A DNA stretch of 64,000 nucleotides, from contig NZ_JATV01000004.1 in the NCBI RefSeq assembly GCF_000611675.1, positions 124,001 to 188,000 of the forward strand. The letters are read 5' to 3'. A program made the translations under genes and the position numbers. Numbering within the stretch: position 1 is the stretch's first letter; each line of letters begins with the position of its first letter. Shown here piece by piece: positions 56,183 through 64,000 of this stretch. Source of the stretch: Flavobacterium succinicans LMG 10402. Lineage in GTDB: Bacteria > Bacteroidota > Bacteroidia > Flavobacteriales > Flavobacteriaceae. The notes below the pieces were generated by a model. The model was given only the letters and a program-made list of their open reading frames with translations, was not told where the DNA came from and did not search any database.

Positions 56183-57145
56183 ATGAAGAAGATATTAGTT
56201 TCATGTTTACTTTTAATTGGTTTAGCAGGGCAAGGGCAAGAGTTGAATTTGCCGGTTTGGACACAATATTTAGCGGATAATCCTTTTATGCTTTCGCCTA
56301 CTTATGCTGGTATTGGAGATAATTTCAGAATCCGACTCAACGGTTTAACGCAATGGGTAGGGATCAAAGACGCCCCCAACAACCAATCTGTTTTTGCCGA
56401 TTTTCGAATAGCCGATCAATCCGGAGTTGGGTTGTCAGTGTATAATGATAGAAATGGAAACACAAGGCAAACCGGTGCCAAGGCTTCTTTTGCGCACCAC
56501 ATCATTTTGGATTATTATTCCAAACAGTATTTGTCTTTCGGTTTGTCTTTTAATATCAATAATTTCCGTGTTGATATTGACAATTTGGATCCAACCAATC
56601 CTGATGCCGCTATTAATAACAATCGTTTTACATCCAACAATAACTTTGATGTGGGTCTTTTGTATCGTTTGAATAAATTTTATGTGAGTTTTAATGCGAG
56701 TAACTTGCTGCCCAAAGATCTGGATAAATTTATCGCTTTAGAACCCGATTTGGTGCGTAACTATCAAGTATATACTGGCTATGTTTTTTCTGACGGAGGC
56801 TACAACCGTGCCGAGATTGAACCTTCAATGTACTTCCAATATTTTGAATCGGATCGTCGTTCGAGTACGGATATCAATATCAAATACCGTAAATACAACA
56901 GTTATGATGATTACTATTGGGTAGGTGCTTCGTACCGTTTTCTAAATGATCAAATCGGGAAACCCTTGAATGTTGGACCTATGGTTGGTTTTCAAAAATC
57001 TAAATTCTATTTTGGCTATTCGTACCAAATCACCATGAATGATTTTGCTGCCGCCAATTCAGGAACACATATGCTCACCCTAGGTTTTGATTTCTTCCAA
57101 GGCTCTAGTAACTGTCCTTGTACCCAAAATCCTGTGAACGATTAG
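56183..57145 (+). CDS. sprF: PorP/SprF family type IX secretion protein SprF
   Basis: 320 residues. Signal peptide (MKKILVSCLLLIGLAGQGQ), then the family opening LPVWTQYLADNPFMLSPTYAGIGDNFRIRLNGLTQWVGIKDAPNNQSVFADF, in which NPF...SPTYAG matches the NPxxxNPAYAG-type signature of PorP/SprF proteins. The rest is a beta barrel of about 12-14 strands, ending VLSL-type sequence (HMLTLGFDFFQGS). Known SprF proteins are needed to export and anchor SprB at the surface. It lies after sprB as in F. johnsoniae. A Cys-x-Cys motif near the end (NCPCTQNPVND) is unusual. Confidence 0.92.
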   Translation: MKKILVSCLLLIGLAGQGQELNLPVWTQYLADNPFMLSPTYAGIGDNFRIRLNGLTQWVGIKDAPNNQSVFADFRIADQSGVGLSVYNDRNGNTRQTGAKASFAHHIILDYYSKQYLSFGLSFNINNFRVDIDNLDPTNPDAAINNNRFTSNNNFDVGLLYRLNKFYVSFNASNLLPKDLDKFIALEPDLVRNYQVYTGYVFSDGGYNRAEIEPSMYFQYFESDRRSSTDINIKYRKYNSYDDYYWVGASYRFLNDQIGKPLNVGPMVGFQKSKFYFGYSYQITMNDFAAANSGTHMLTLGFDFFQGSSNCPCTQNPVND

Positions 57146-57471
57146 TTAGTTGGTTAGCATTCCATGGATTATTTTTAAAAACCATGTTAGGCATTTAAGG
57201 TCATGTAAGATGATTTGAAATTACAAAATGACTGTGTTTTACAGCAATGGATTTTAGCGCTATGATTTGGCTTGCTGGAATTCATTCCAGCCCTACAAAA
57301 TGTACCGATTCTACGACTCTTTTATGTGATTGTTATAGTTTCTTCGGAACGATTTTATATTGTAGTAACGGATTTTAATCCGTTGAATTTTGATGATTTT
57401 TTATCTTGTGTTGATTGGTTTTTGCGGTTGATGTAGTTTTTTAAATCTGTGTTCCAAAATAGAATAGGCAT
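57146..57471. other. Intergenic region with repeat remnants
   Basis: No gene-like frame. It holds a fragment of the 20-kb type repeat (ggcatttaaggtcatgtaag near 57190), a REP palindrome at 57366-57385 (AACGGATTTTAATCCGTT) and diverged remnants near 57245. It separates sprF from the converging fumarase gene. Confidence 0.6.
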
Positions 57472-57509
57472 AAAAAAACCGCTCATTCTTTAGAACTGAG
57501 CGGTTTTTT
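57472..57509 (+). terminator. Terminator between sprF and fumarase gene (bidirectional)
   Basis: AAAAAAACCGCTCA, loop, TGAGCGGTTTTTT: GC-rich 9-base stem flanked by A and T runs, serving both the spr run and the minus-strand fumarase gene. Confidence 0.92.
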
Positions 57510-57526
57510 GTAGTAAAGACTTTTCT

Positions 57527-59128
57527 TTACAAATTCGCAAAGAAATCATTTCCTTTATCATCTGTAATAATAAATGCAGGGAAATCTTTGATGGTGATTT
57601 TACGAACGGCTTCCATACCTAATTCTTCAAAATCGACTACTTCAACCGAGAGAATGTTTTCTTTTGCCAAAATAGCTGCTGGTCCACCGATTGATCCCAA
57701 ATAGAATCCACCATAGGTTTTGCAAGCGTTCATTACGTCTTTTGTTCGGTTACCTTTGGCCAACATTACCATACTTCCCCCATTTTTTTGGAACTCCTCA
57801 ACGTACACGTCCATACGACCTGCAGTTGTGGGGCCAAAACTTCCTGAAGGCATTCCTTCTGGTGTTTTAGCAGGCCCTGCGTAATATATTGGGTGGTTTT
57901 TAAAGTATTCTGGCATTGGTTTTCCGGCATCTAACAACTCTTTGATTTTAGCATGTGCAATATCACGAGCTACAATCAAGGTACCGTTTAGTTTTAATCT
58001 AGTTTTGATAGGATATTTAGATAACTCAGCCAAAATTTCTGGCATAGGCTTGTTCAAATCAATCTCAACAGCGGCTTCTAAATGTGGTGGTGTTTCTGGT
58101 AATAATCGTTTTGGATTCACTTCCAATTGTTCAACAAAAATACCGTCTTTCGTAATTTTTCCTTTGATGTTTCTATCCGCAGAACAAGAAACGCCTAATC
58201 CCACTGGACAAGAAGCAGCATGGCGCGGCAAACGAATGACACGAACATCATGTGTAAAATATTTACCTCCAAATTGTGCTCCAATCTGACTTTGTTGACA
58301 AATTAGTTGCACTCTTTTCTCCCATTCCAAATCTCGGAAAGCTTGACCTGCCATGTTTCCAGAAGTAGGCAAATGATCAAAATAACCTGCAGAAGCTTTT
58401 TTTACAGCGGCCAAATTAGCTTCAGCAGAAGTTCCTCCAATCACCAAAGCCAAATGGTAAGGTGGGCAAGCTGACGTACCTAAATCCATAATTTTAGCAC
58501 GAATAAAAGCATCTAACGATTTCTCATTTAATAAGGATTTCGTTTGTTGGTATAAATAGGTTTTATTCGCCGAGCCTCCACCTTTAGCTAAAAACAGAAA
58601 TTCATAAGAAGCCCCTTTTTTAGCATAAATATCAATTTGAGCCGGAAGATTCGATCCTGAATTTTTTTCTTCAAACATGCTAATAGGGACAATTTGAGAA
58701 TAACGGAGGTTTCTTTCTTGGTAAGTATTAAAAATTCCTCTAGACAAATATTCTGCATCATCAACGCCGGTGTATACATTTTCACCTTTTTTGGCCATCA
58801 CAATAGCTGTTCCCGTATCTTGACAAGAAGGCAATTCACCTTCGATCGCTACAGCAGCATTTTGTAGTAAGTTGTAGGCTACAAAACGATCATTATCGGT
58901 TGCTTCTGGATCGTCCAAAATGGCTTTCAATTTTTCTAAATGTGAGGTACGTAGCATAAAAGAAACGTCTCTCATGGCTTCTTGCGCCAATAACTCCAAA
59001 CCTTTTGGATCAACGGTTAAAATCTCGCGTTCGCCTAATTGTTCCACTTTTACAAAATCGGAAGTAATTTTTCGGTATTGCGTTTCGTCTTTCAAAATTG
59101 GATAAGGATCCTGATATATAAAGTCCAT
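57527..59128 (-). CDS. Class I (iron-sulfur) fumarate hydratase
   Basis: 533 residues, homologous to FumA/FumB. Conserved pieces include [12 protein letters not shown] (cysteine 102), [20 protein letters not shown] (cysteine near 222) and [16 protein letters not shown], giving the cysteines that bind the oxygen-sensitive 4Fe-4S cluster. The second half shows the beta domain ([16 protein letters not shown]...[26 protein letters not shown]). It interconverts fumarate and malate in the citric acid cycle. Stand-alone gene ending in the shared terminator. A TATCTTTA box lies about 22 bases upstream of the start, one mismatch from consensus. Confidence 0.95.
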   Translation of the reverse strand: MDFIYQDPYPILKDETQYRKITSDFVKVEQLGEREILTVDPKGLELLAQEAMRDVSFMLRTSHLEKLKAILDDPEATDNDRFVAYNLLQNAAVAIEGELPSCQDTGTAIVMAKKGENVYTGVDDAEYLSRGIFNTYQERNLRYSQIVPISMFEEKNSGSNLPAQIDIYAKKGASYEFLFLAKGGGSANKTYLYQQTKSLLNEKSLDAFIRAKIMDLGTSACPPYHLALVIGGTSAEANLAAVKKASAGYFDHLPTSGNMAGQAFRDLEWEKRVQLICQQSQIGAQFGGKYFTHDVRVIRLPRHAASCPVGLGVSCSADRNIKGKITKDGIFVEQLEVNPKRLLPETPPHLEAAVEIDLNKPMPEILAELSKYPIKTRLKLNGTLIVARDIAHAKIKELLDAGKPMPEYFKNHPIYYAGPAKTPEGMPSGSFGPTTAGRMDVYVEEFQKNGGSMVMLAKGNRTKDVMNACKTYGGFYLGSIGGPAAILAKENILSVEVVDFEELGMEAVRKITIKDFPAFIITDDKGNDFFANL

Positions 59129-59280
59129 AGTGTAATTTTTTATGAAAGGTAAAGATAAGAATTGTTGAAATACAGCCTATTGATTTTTGTCAGCTTCTCT
59201 TTTAGAATGGGTATAAATTAAAACATCATTATGGATAGATTTGTTTTTATTTCCCGATAGCTGCAATATTTACATTCGTC

Positions 59281-60060
59281 CAACGGATTTTAATCCGTTG
59301 ATGGCATACGGTCCATTTTGTAGCAATGGATTTTAATCCGTTGATCGGTTAGTTATATTTTTTTAATCACACAGATATCAAATCAATTCTTCAAAAACAT
59401 AGCGTTCCTCAAAAGGGACGTTGAATTTATCTAAAAAATCTAAATATTCTTGTTTGAAGGTTTGTTTCTTATGATGTTGTTCTTGATTGGCGACATATTT
59501 ATAAACGGAAGCCACTTGTGATTGGCTGTACGAAAAAGCGCCATAGCCTTCTTGCCATTCAAATCTTGAGATGGTTAATTTTTGATCATTGATGTATTTT
59601 GATGATTTTGCTTTTACCGTTTTCATTAATTCCGAAATGGAAACCGTGGGTTTTAATCCTAAGAAACAATGAACATGATCTTCAACACCGTTTACAATGA
59701 TCGTTTTGCAGCCAGTTTCATTAATCAAATTTCCAATTACACCAAATAATGTAGCTTTCCAATCATCAGCAATAACCGCTTCACGATACTTCACCGCAAA
59801 AACTACTTGAATATATATTTGATGATAGGTGTTGGCCATATATTTATATTTTTTCATTACATATAATCATCAACGGATTAAAATCCGTTGCTACAATATA
59901 GGTCGTTCCTCCGGAACTATTGTGAGTTAAAAAGAGCCATCGGCTCGGTCCATTTTGTAGCAACGGATTTTAATCCGTTGATTGCGTGTTTCATTTTGTA
60001 GCAACGATTTTCAATCCGTTGATTGTATGTTTCATTTTGTAGCAATATTTTAATCCGTTG
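59281..60060. repeat. REP palindrome cluster around the transposase
   Basis: Copies of CAACGGATT-TT-AATCCGTTG (9-base arms) at 59281-59300, 59324-59343 (one change), 59871-59890 (centre AA, opposite orientation), 59961-59980, 60002-60021 (changed) and 60043-60060 (shortened). Several are preceded by CATTTTGTAGCAA. An outlier lies at 57366-57385. The copies flank the IS200-like gene on both sides. Confidence 0.88.
59378..59839 (-). CDS. IS200-like / REP-associated tyrosine transposase (Y1 family)
   Basis: 153 residues using the ATG at 59839; the frame extends to 59857 with six extra residues. The HUH motif appears as EDHVHCF (His-Val-His), and the catalytic tyrosine is expected in SVYKYVANQEQHHKK. 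Small size and Y1 motifs match IS200-type TnpA and the related RAYT enzymes, single-strand DNA transposases that act at short hairpins. REP palindromes lie on both sides, so a RAYT role is likely. No second gene (TnpB) is present. The gene looks intact. Confidence 0.88.
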   Translation of the reverse strand: MANTYHQIYIQVVFAVKYREAVIADDWKATLFGVIGNLINETGCKTIIVNGVEDHVHCFLGLKPTVSISELMKTVKAKSSKYINDQKLTISRFEWQEGYGAFSYSQSQVASVYKYVANQEQHHKKQTFKQEYLDFLDKFNVPFEERYVFEELI

Positions 60061-60089
60061 AACGTTTGTTTTTATTTTATTACAATAAT

Positions 60090-61529
60090 CTAAAAAAACC
60101 AGCTCGCTACGAAAATAGCCGTAATCACACAAATCACATCTACCAACAACATCGTTCCTAAAGCATAACGGGTATTTTTGATATTTACCGAACCAAAATA
60201 AACGGCAATCACATAAAAAGTACTTTCGGCGCTACATTGAAAAATACTGCTGAGTCTTCCGGTCATCGAATCGGCTCCAAACGTATTCATGGAATCAATC
60301 AAAAAGCCGCGTGATCCTGCCGAACTAAACGGTCTAAGCAAAGCTACTGGCAACGCATCGGTGATTTGTTTGTTAACTCCCATATTAGAAAATGCAAAAG
60401 CAACCCAATTGCTCACAATTTCGAATAAACCACTATTTCGGAACAAAGAAATAGCAACCAACATACCCAAAACATAAGGAAAAATGGTTACTCCTGTTTT
60501 CACTCCATTATTGGCTCCCGTTACAAACGCTTCGTAAACGGTGGTGCCAGCCTCTGTAAATTTCTTTTCTTTTACAAAAGATAAAATCAGCGTAAAAGCA
60601 ATAATAGCTACTAATATTAAAGCTGAAAGATTAGAAGTAAAATAATTTTTACCAATTAAATCCAAGTGATTCACATACATCAATAAACCTACAATAGCGG
60701 CGATTAAAACCATTAATCCTAACACTAACGAAGCACTTTTAAAATTGATTTTTTGTTTTATACCTACAATTAAGAAAGCCGCAATGGTTCCGATGAAAGA
60801 AGTAATAATACAAGGCAACATTACATCGGCTGGATTGCTAGCTCCTGCTGCTGCACGATAACCAATGATAGAAGTAGCAATCAATGTAAGTCCCGATGCG
60901 TGCAAACACATGAACATGATCTGCGCATCACTGGCTTTATCTTTTTCGGGATTGATGGTTTGCAAGCTTTCCATCGCTTTTAATCCAAATGGCGTGGCTG
61001 CCGAATCTAACCCTAAGAAATTAGCAGCAAAATTCAAGGTCATATAGGAAATCGAAGGGTGATTTTTAGGAATACTAGGAAATACTTTTACGAATACTGG
61101 ACTTAATACTTTCGCTAGTTTTTCGGAAGCACCCGAAATGATTAATAATTCCATTAATCCACAGAAAAAAGCCAGGTAAGCCATCAATGGTAAAATCAAA
61201 TCGAGCAAGGTACTTTTACATGTTGGCAAGAGCCCATCAGATTTTTGAACGCCGCTAAATACTTTTACCACTTTGTTTTTATACACATAAGTAGTGTCGG
61301 CATTTAGGGTATCTCGGTTGATGACCATGGTTTGATCAGGTGCCTTTTTAAGACTGTCTTTGATAAAAACAGGCATTTGCTCTAGATAGTGTTCCGATAG
61401 TAAAATAGGATCGTCTTTTTTGCCATTCAAAACATGATCTATAGTATAACTATTGCCAGAAAACAAACTCACTACTACAAAAAGGATGGAAGAAATAAAT
61501 ATAACCAACCAAAATCTACTCAATACCAT
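60090..61529 (-). CDS. Nucleoside recognition (Gate) domain membrane protein, SpmA/SpmB-like fusion
   Basis: 479 residues with about ten or more hydrophobic helices. The N-terminus carries one transmembrane helix then a periplasmic stretch (about 30-95). Two Gate-type halves follow: LILPLMAYLAFFCGLMELLIISGASEKLAKVLSPVFVKVFPSIPKNHPSISYMTLNFAANFLGLDSAATPFGLKAMESLQ and NNGVKTGVTIFPYVLGMLVAISLFRNSGLFEIVSNWVAFAF...ALPVALLRPFSSAGSRGF. The arrangement corresponds to Bacillus SpmA and SpmB in one chain. Transported substrate unknown. Inner-membrane. It ends just beyond the REP cluster. Confidence 0.88.
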   Translation of the reverse strand: MVLSRFWLVIFISSILFVVVSLFSGNSYTIDHVLNGKKDDPILLSEHYLEQMPVFIKDSLKKAPDQTMVINRDTLNADTTYVYKNKVVKVFSGVQKSDGLLPTCKSTLLDLILPLMAYLAFFCGLMELLIISGASEKLAKVLSPVFVKVFPSIPKNHPSISYMTLNFAANFLGLDSAATPFGLKAMESLQTINPEKDKASDAQIMFMCLHASGLTLIATSIIGYRAAAGASNPADVMLPCIITSFIGTIAAFLIVGIKQKINFKSASLVLGLMVLIAAIVGLLMYVNHLDLIGKNYFTSNLSALILVAIIAFTLILSFVKEKKFTEAGTTVYEAFVTGANNGVKTGVTIFPYVLGMLVAISLFRNSGLFEIVSNWVAFAFSNMGVNKQITDALPVALLRPFSSAGSRGFLIDSMNTFGADSMTGRLSSIFQCSAESTFYVIAVYFGSVNIKNTRYALGTMLLVDVICVITAIFVASWFF

Positions 61530-61600
61530 TTTTTTTATGTTTAAATTTCAAAAATCAAATTCAAAAATCAAATTCAAAAATTTGACCTTTGATTTACTTA

Positions 61601-61969
61601 CTATTTTTTATTAATTATTATTTTAGATGCAATTGCTATTAATTCTTCAACTTCAATTAAAAGAAGAGTTCTAAAATCTTGACTACCTTCATTTATATAA
61701 TTTAATATTTTTAAAGAATTCCGAGATTCTTTTAGCTCTTTTACAACTAATGCTAGCTTAAAGATTAAATCTTTATCGGATGCAGCTCCTTGCGATTCGC
61801 CAAAGTTTAAAGCTGAACTCCCGGATGAACGGATAAGTTGATTCTTGTACTATTCGTTTTCATAGCTTTTTTCCAATTTTCGTGTAAAGAAAATACATTC
61901 TCCCGCAAAACGAATTAATCTGTCGTCTAAATTAAAAATTTTCTCTTTAAAAGGATTTGATTCCAGCAT
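61601..61969 (-). pseudogene. Four-helix-bundle protein gene with an in-frame stop
   Basis: The minus strand from ATG 61969 reads MLESNPFKEKIFNLDDRLIRF and continues to ...RKLEKSYENE, then a TAG at 61852-61850 (codon 40). The same frame resumes with YKNQLIRSSGSSALNFGE and KDLIFKLALVVKELKESRNS up to a TAG at 61603-61601. These segments match the four-helix-bundle (23S rRNA intervening-sequence type) family on both sides of the stop, so one nonsense change breaks an otherwise intact 122-codon gene. Function of the family is poorly known. Confidence 0.85.
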
Positions 61970-62031
61970 TATAAATTGACCTTTGATTTTGACTTTTGAA
62001 ATTGACTTTTGACTTTTGAATTTGACATTGT

Positions 62032-62745
62032 TTACACATGAATAATCTCCTCGTCAATCAGCAAATCTTCTCTACGAAGACGAAGGAAAATCTGCGCCAC
62101 GGCAATAGTATCTTTCTCACAATAGGTTACGATGCGATCGATGTCTTTCTCAACATAAAAAACATGTCCGACTTGGCTGCCATCGATATCGCCTTTTGGC
62201 GAAGGAATACCGAGCACTTTACACATTAGTTTTAGGGAAGTAAAATGCTTATAATCGCCAAATTTCCATAATTCTAAGGTGTCCAAATGCGGAATCTCCC
62301 AAGGTTTTTTGCCAAATAAATTGAGTTTATCAGGAATAGGCATTTGGTTGATGATCATTCGGCGGGCTAAAAACGGAATATCAAATTCTTTTGCATTATG
62401 ACCACACAACAGGTGTTGTGGCTGATTAAAATGATTGTTGATGAGATTACAAAAGTCTTTCAATAACTGTTTTTCTTCTCCAAAAAAAGAGGTCACTCTA
62501 AAATTACGAATGTCACCTTTGATGATAAAAAAACCTACCGAAATGCAAACAATTTTTCCAAACTCGGCCCAAATTCCTGCGCGGTCATAAAATTCTTCTG
62601 GCGTAAAATCGTCTTTGCGTTGGTATAGTGTTTTGTGGTCCCAAAGGGCTTTCATTTCGTCATCCAAAGTATTGAAATCAGCAACTTCAGGAACGGTTTC
62701 TATGTCTAGAAAAAGAATGTTATTGAGGTTTATTTTTTCGATCAT
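62032..62745 (-). CDS. PolB-like 3'-5' exonuclease (RNase H-like fold)
   Basis: 237 residues. The exonuclease motifs are ExoI LFLDIETVPE (Asp14, Glu16), ExoII LLCGHNAKEFDIPFLARR, and ExoIII YCEKDTIAVAQIFLRL. This fits the predicted 3'-5' exonuclease family related to the exonuclease domain of DNA polymerase B. Acts in the cytoplasm on DNA or RNA; its physiological target is unknown. Located between the broken four-helix-bundle gene and the alkyltransferase gene on the same strand. Confidence 0.88.
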   Translation of the reverse strand: MIEKINLNNILFLDIETVPEVADFNTLDDEMKALWDHKTLYQRKDDFTPEEFYDRAGIWAEFGKIVCISVGFFIIKGDIRNFRVTSFFGEEKQLLKDFCNLINNHFNQPQHLLCGHNAKEFDIPFLARRMIINQMPIPDKLNLFGKKPWEIPHLDTLELWKFGDYKHFTSLKLMCKVLGIPSPKGDIDGSQVGHVFYVEKDIDRIVTYCEKDTIAVAQIFLRLRREDLLIDEEIIHV

Positions 62746-62820
62746 TTTGTAAGTGATTTAGTCGCGAATTCACGAATTTAAATAATTGAAAATAAAATTC
62801 GTGAATTTGTGGCTATATTT

Positions 62821-63291
62821 TCAGAAAAGTATTTGTTGACCGGATGGACTTTCGTGTTCGAGTAGCCATTTTTTGCGCCACAATCCGCCAGCATAACCGG
62901 TAAGGGAGCCATCAGTTCCAATGACTCTGTGACAGGGCACGACTATCCATAGCGGGTTTTTTCCGTTAGCCGAAGCGACTGCTCGAATGGCTTTGACATC
63001 GCCTAGTTTTTTAGATTGTGCTAGATAAGTTGTTGTTTTTCCGTACGGAATTTCGAGTAGGGCTTGCCACACTTTTTGTTGGAATTCGGTTCCTTTGGGA
63101 TTAAGTTTGAAATCAAAATGGGTGCGATTGCCTTGAAAATACTCACTAAGCTGGGTAACGGCTTCTTGCAAAACAGATGGAATTTCAACGGAAACCTGTC
63201 CCTCATCGGCAACGGAAATTTGAGAAATGCCTTTTTCGGTGCCTGTAATTTGGGCGATTCCTAGTGGTGTATTGATAGCAACGGTTTCCAT
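62821..63291 (-). CDS. ogt: Methylated-DNA--protein-cysteine methyltransferase
   Basis: 156 residues from the ATG at 63291 (METVAINTPLGIAQ); the frame extends to 63315 with eight poorly conserved residues. The active site is PCHRVIG with the acceptor cysteine at residue 120, and the helix-turn-helix region (GTEFQQKVWQALLEIPYGKTTTYLAQSKKLG) is complete. It removes alkyl groups from O6-alkylguanine in DNA by transferring them irreversibly to its own cysteine. Cytoplasmic. Confidence 0.96.
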   Translation of the reverse strand: METVAINTPLGIAQITGTEKGISQISVADEGQVSVEIPSVLQEAVTQLSEYFQGNRTHFDFKLNPKGTEFQQKVWQALLEIPYGKTTTYLAQSKKLGDVKAIRAVASANGKNPLWIVVPCHRVIGTDGSLTGYAGGLWRKKWLLEHESPSGQQILF

Positions 63292-63339
63292 AAGTTGGTG
63301 TGAATTGAAACGCAAAGTACTAAAAGTTTTTGGATGAAT

Positions 63340-63720
63340 GGCGGTGATTGCTCCACGGATTGAACAGATGAAACGGATTTTAAAAATAACTTAAATGACC
63401 TTAAATGGTTGAAAAAGTTAACCGCAAGAGGCGCAAAGATTTACGCAAAGTTCGCAAAGAAATAACTTAAATGACCTTATATGCTTTAAATGGTTGAAAA
63501 AGATAACCGCAAGGTTCACAAAGAAAAACTTAAATGAACTTCTATGGTTAAAGAAAAAAAGTAACCGCAAATTTTCGCAAATTGTTTTTGGTCAAAATTG
63601 CAGTGATTGCCCCACGGATTGAACGGATGAAACGGATTTAAAAAAAACTTAAATGGCCTTAACTTTATTATATGGTTCAAAAATTTTAGACATTGACTGG
63701 AATACTTATATGTCTAATAT
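63340..63720. repeat. Dispersed intergenic repeats, related to the 20-kb family in reverse orientation
   Basis: Motifs ACTTAAATGACCTTA, TTAAATGGTTGAAAAAG, TAACCGCAAG and CGCAAAG recur here in several imperfect copies. They are reverse complements of the tandem repeat at 20423-21190. A second element, CCACGGATTGAACNGATGAAACGG, occurs at about 63353 and 63613. The gap from 63316 to 63872 contains no gene. Confidence 0.8.
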
Positions 63721-63730
63721 GTTTAAAAAA

Positions 63731-63760
63731 AAGAACCATTCGTTTGTACAAATGGTTCTT
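63731..63760. terminator. Hairpin, possible terminator
   Basis: AAGAACCATT, loop cgtttgtaca, AATGGTTCTT: a 10-base perfect stem. The A-run on its left (gtttaaaaaaaagaacc) would give a U-run on the minus-strand transcript, so it may terminate the minus-strand gene at 63873-64000, despite its distance of more than 100 bases. Confidence 0.65.
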
Positions 63761-63765
63761 GTGTG

Positions 63766-63870
63766 GTGAGCCCTGATCGTAACGGCATCCTTTTCCGCCG
63801 GGGTTCGGCGGGAAAGATATAGTGTAGAGCAGGAAGTAGCTCCTAATCCTTCGACTTAGCTTAGGATTGT
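63766..63870. repeat. Structured intergenic element
   Basis: Contains CCGCCG-gggtt-CGGCGG, a GC-rich hairpin, between agccctgatcg and gatatag...gagcagga, followed by TCCTAA...TTAGGA. I recall similar agccctgat / gagcagga elements near genes in flavobacteria, so it is probably a dispersed repeat. Its role is unknown. It lies just downstream of the last minus-strand gene. Confidence 0.55.
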
Positions 63871-63872
63871 TC

Positions 63873-64000
63873 TTATTTCAAATTGGAATAGATGTAGGCT
63901 TCTAATCCTTTTAATTCTTCGTCGGACATGGCTTTGGTGATGGCAAAGTTGGCTTTCATTACTTCATATTGCGCAGGATCCATAATTGGTTTTGCCTCCT
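63873..64000 (-). CDS. C-terminal fragment of an unidentified protein
   Basis: 42 codons on the minus strand run in from the right edge and end at TAA (63875-63873): EAKPIMDPAQYEVMKANFAI...MSDEELKGLEAYIYSNLK. The ending MSDEELKGLEAYI resembles the last helix of class I c-type cytochromes (MSDxEIxxLxxYI), so a cytochrome c is possible. The haem-binding CxxCH would lie outside the window, so this cannot be confirmed. Partial, 5' end missing. Confidence 0.55.
   Translation of the reverse strand, partial: EAKPIMDPAQYEVMKANFAITKAMSDEELKGLEAYIYSNLK

Noticed and set aside
59281-60060. Possible CRISPR-like short palindromic repeats
   Set aside because: Spacing is irregular and a transposase gene lies between copies; REP elements explain the pattern.
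59917-60132. 71-codon minus-strand open frame
   Set aside because: It lies inside the REP cluster, is built from palindrome sequence (KIKTNVQRIKILLQNETYNQRIENRCYK reflects the repeats) and overlaps the end of the nucleoside-gate gene; no sign of selection as a protein.
63766-63870. Possible tmRNA or tRNA gene
   Set aside because: No acceptor-stem pairing, CCA end or T-loop motif can be found; it reads better as an intergenic repeat.

Overview
The window is chromosomal DNA from a member of the Bacteroidota, most probably a Flavobacterium or close relative. The evidence is a low-GC sequence, promoters of the TTG / TAnnTTTG type, families typical of the phylum (GLPGLI, DUF5687, DUF4292, PorP/SprF barrels, type B gliding C-terminal domains), and an ATP synthase operon that stops after atpG. 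Two parts of the type IX secretion and gliding machinery are present: the lipoprotein SprE and the complete sprC-sprD-sprB-sprF surface-adhesin locus. The organism is therefore probably a glider, by homology with Flavobacterium johnsoniae.

Layout. 0-4 kb: tail of a heptosyltransferase-type glycosyltransferase, an outer-membrane barrel and its GLPGLI partner. 4-8 kb: a ferredoxin-type reductase with a small partner (minus strand), then a PadR regulator directly followed by three paralogous four-helix membrane proteins. 8-10.5 kb: a two-component ABC exporter (DUF5687 permease plus ATPase). 10.5-19.5 kb: sprE, a bactofilin, two small AtpI-like membrane proteins and atpBEFHAG. 19.5-30 kb: an acetyltransferase, a repeat-filled gap, then an envelope cluster (flippase, dUTPase, nucleotidyltransferase, TPR protein, DUF4292 lipoprotein, two EnvC-like proteins, PlsC-type acyltransferase). 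30-33.6 kb (minus strand): recA, an acyl-CoA thioesterase, a DoxX-like protein and the DNA polymerase III delta-prime subunit. 33.9-57.1 kb: two secreted proteins and the spr locus with the 4814-residue SprB. 57.5-64 kb (minus strand): class I fumarase, an IS200-like transposase embedded in REP palindromes, a nucleoside-gate membrane protein, a broken four-helix-bundle gene, a PolB-like 3'-5' exonuclease, a DNA alkyltransferase and the end of an unidentified gene.

How the parts fit. SprE belongs to the secretion apparatus that exports SprB and probably SprC, both of which end in type B signals. SprF and the N-terminal half of SprD are PorP-type barrels expected to help place SprB on the surface. 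The flippase to acyltransferase cluster is a plausible envelope-building set.

The least ordinary elements are the PadR plus three-paralog operon, the repeat-built SprD and SprB, inverted repeats in the sprD-sprB and sprB-sprF gaps, the REP/transposase island, and several families of intergenic repeats that recur at distant points in the window. All functional statements rest on reading the sequence and on remembered family knowledge; no database search was run.
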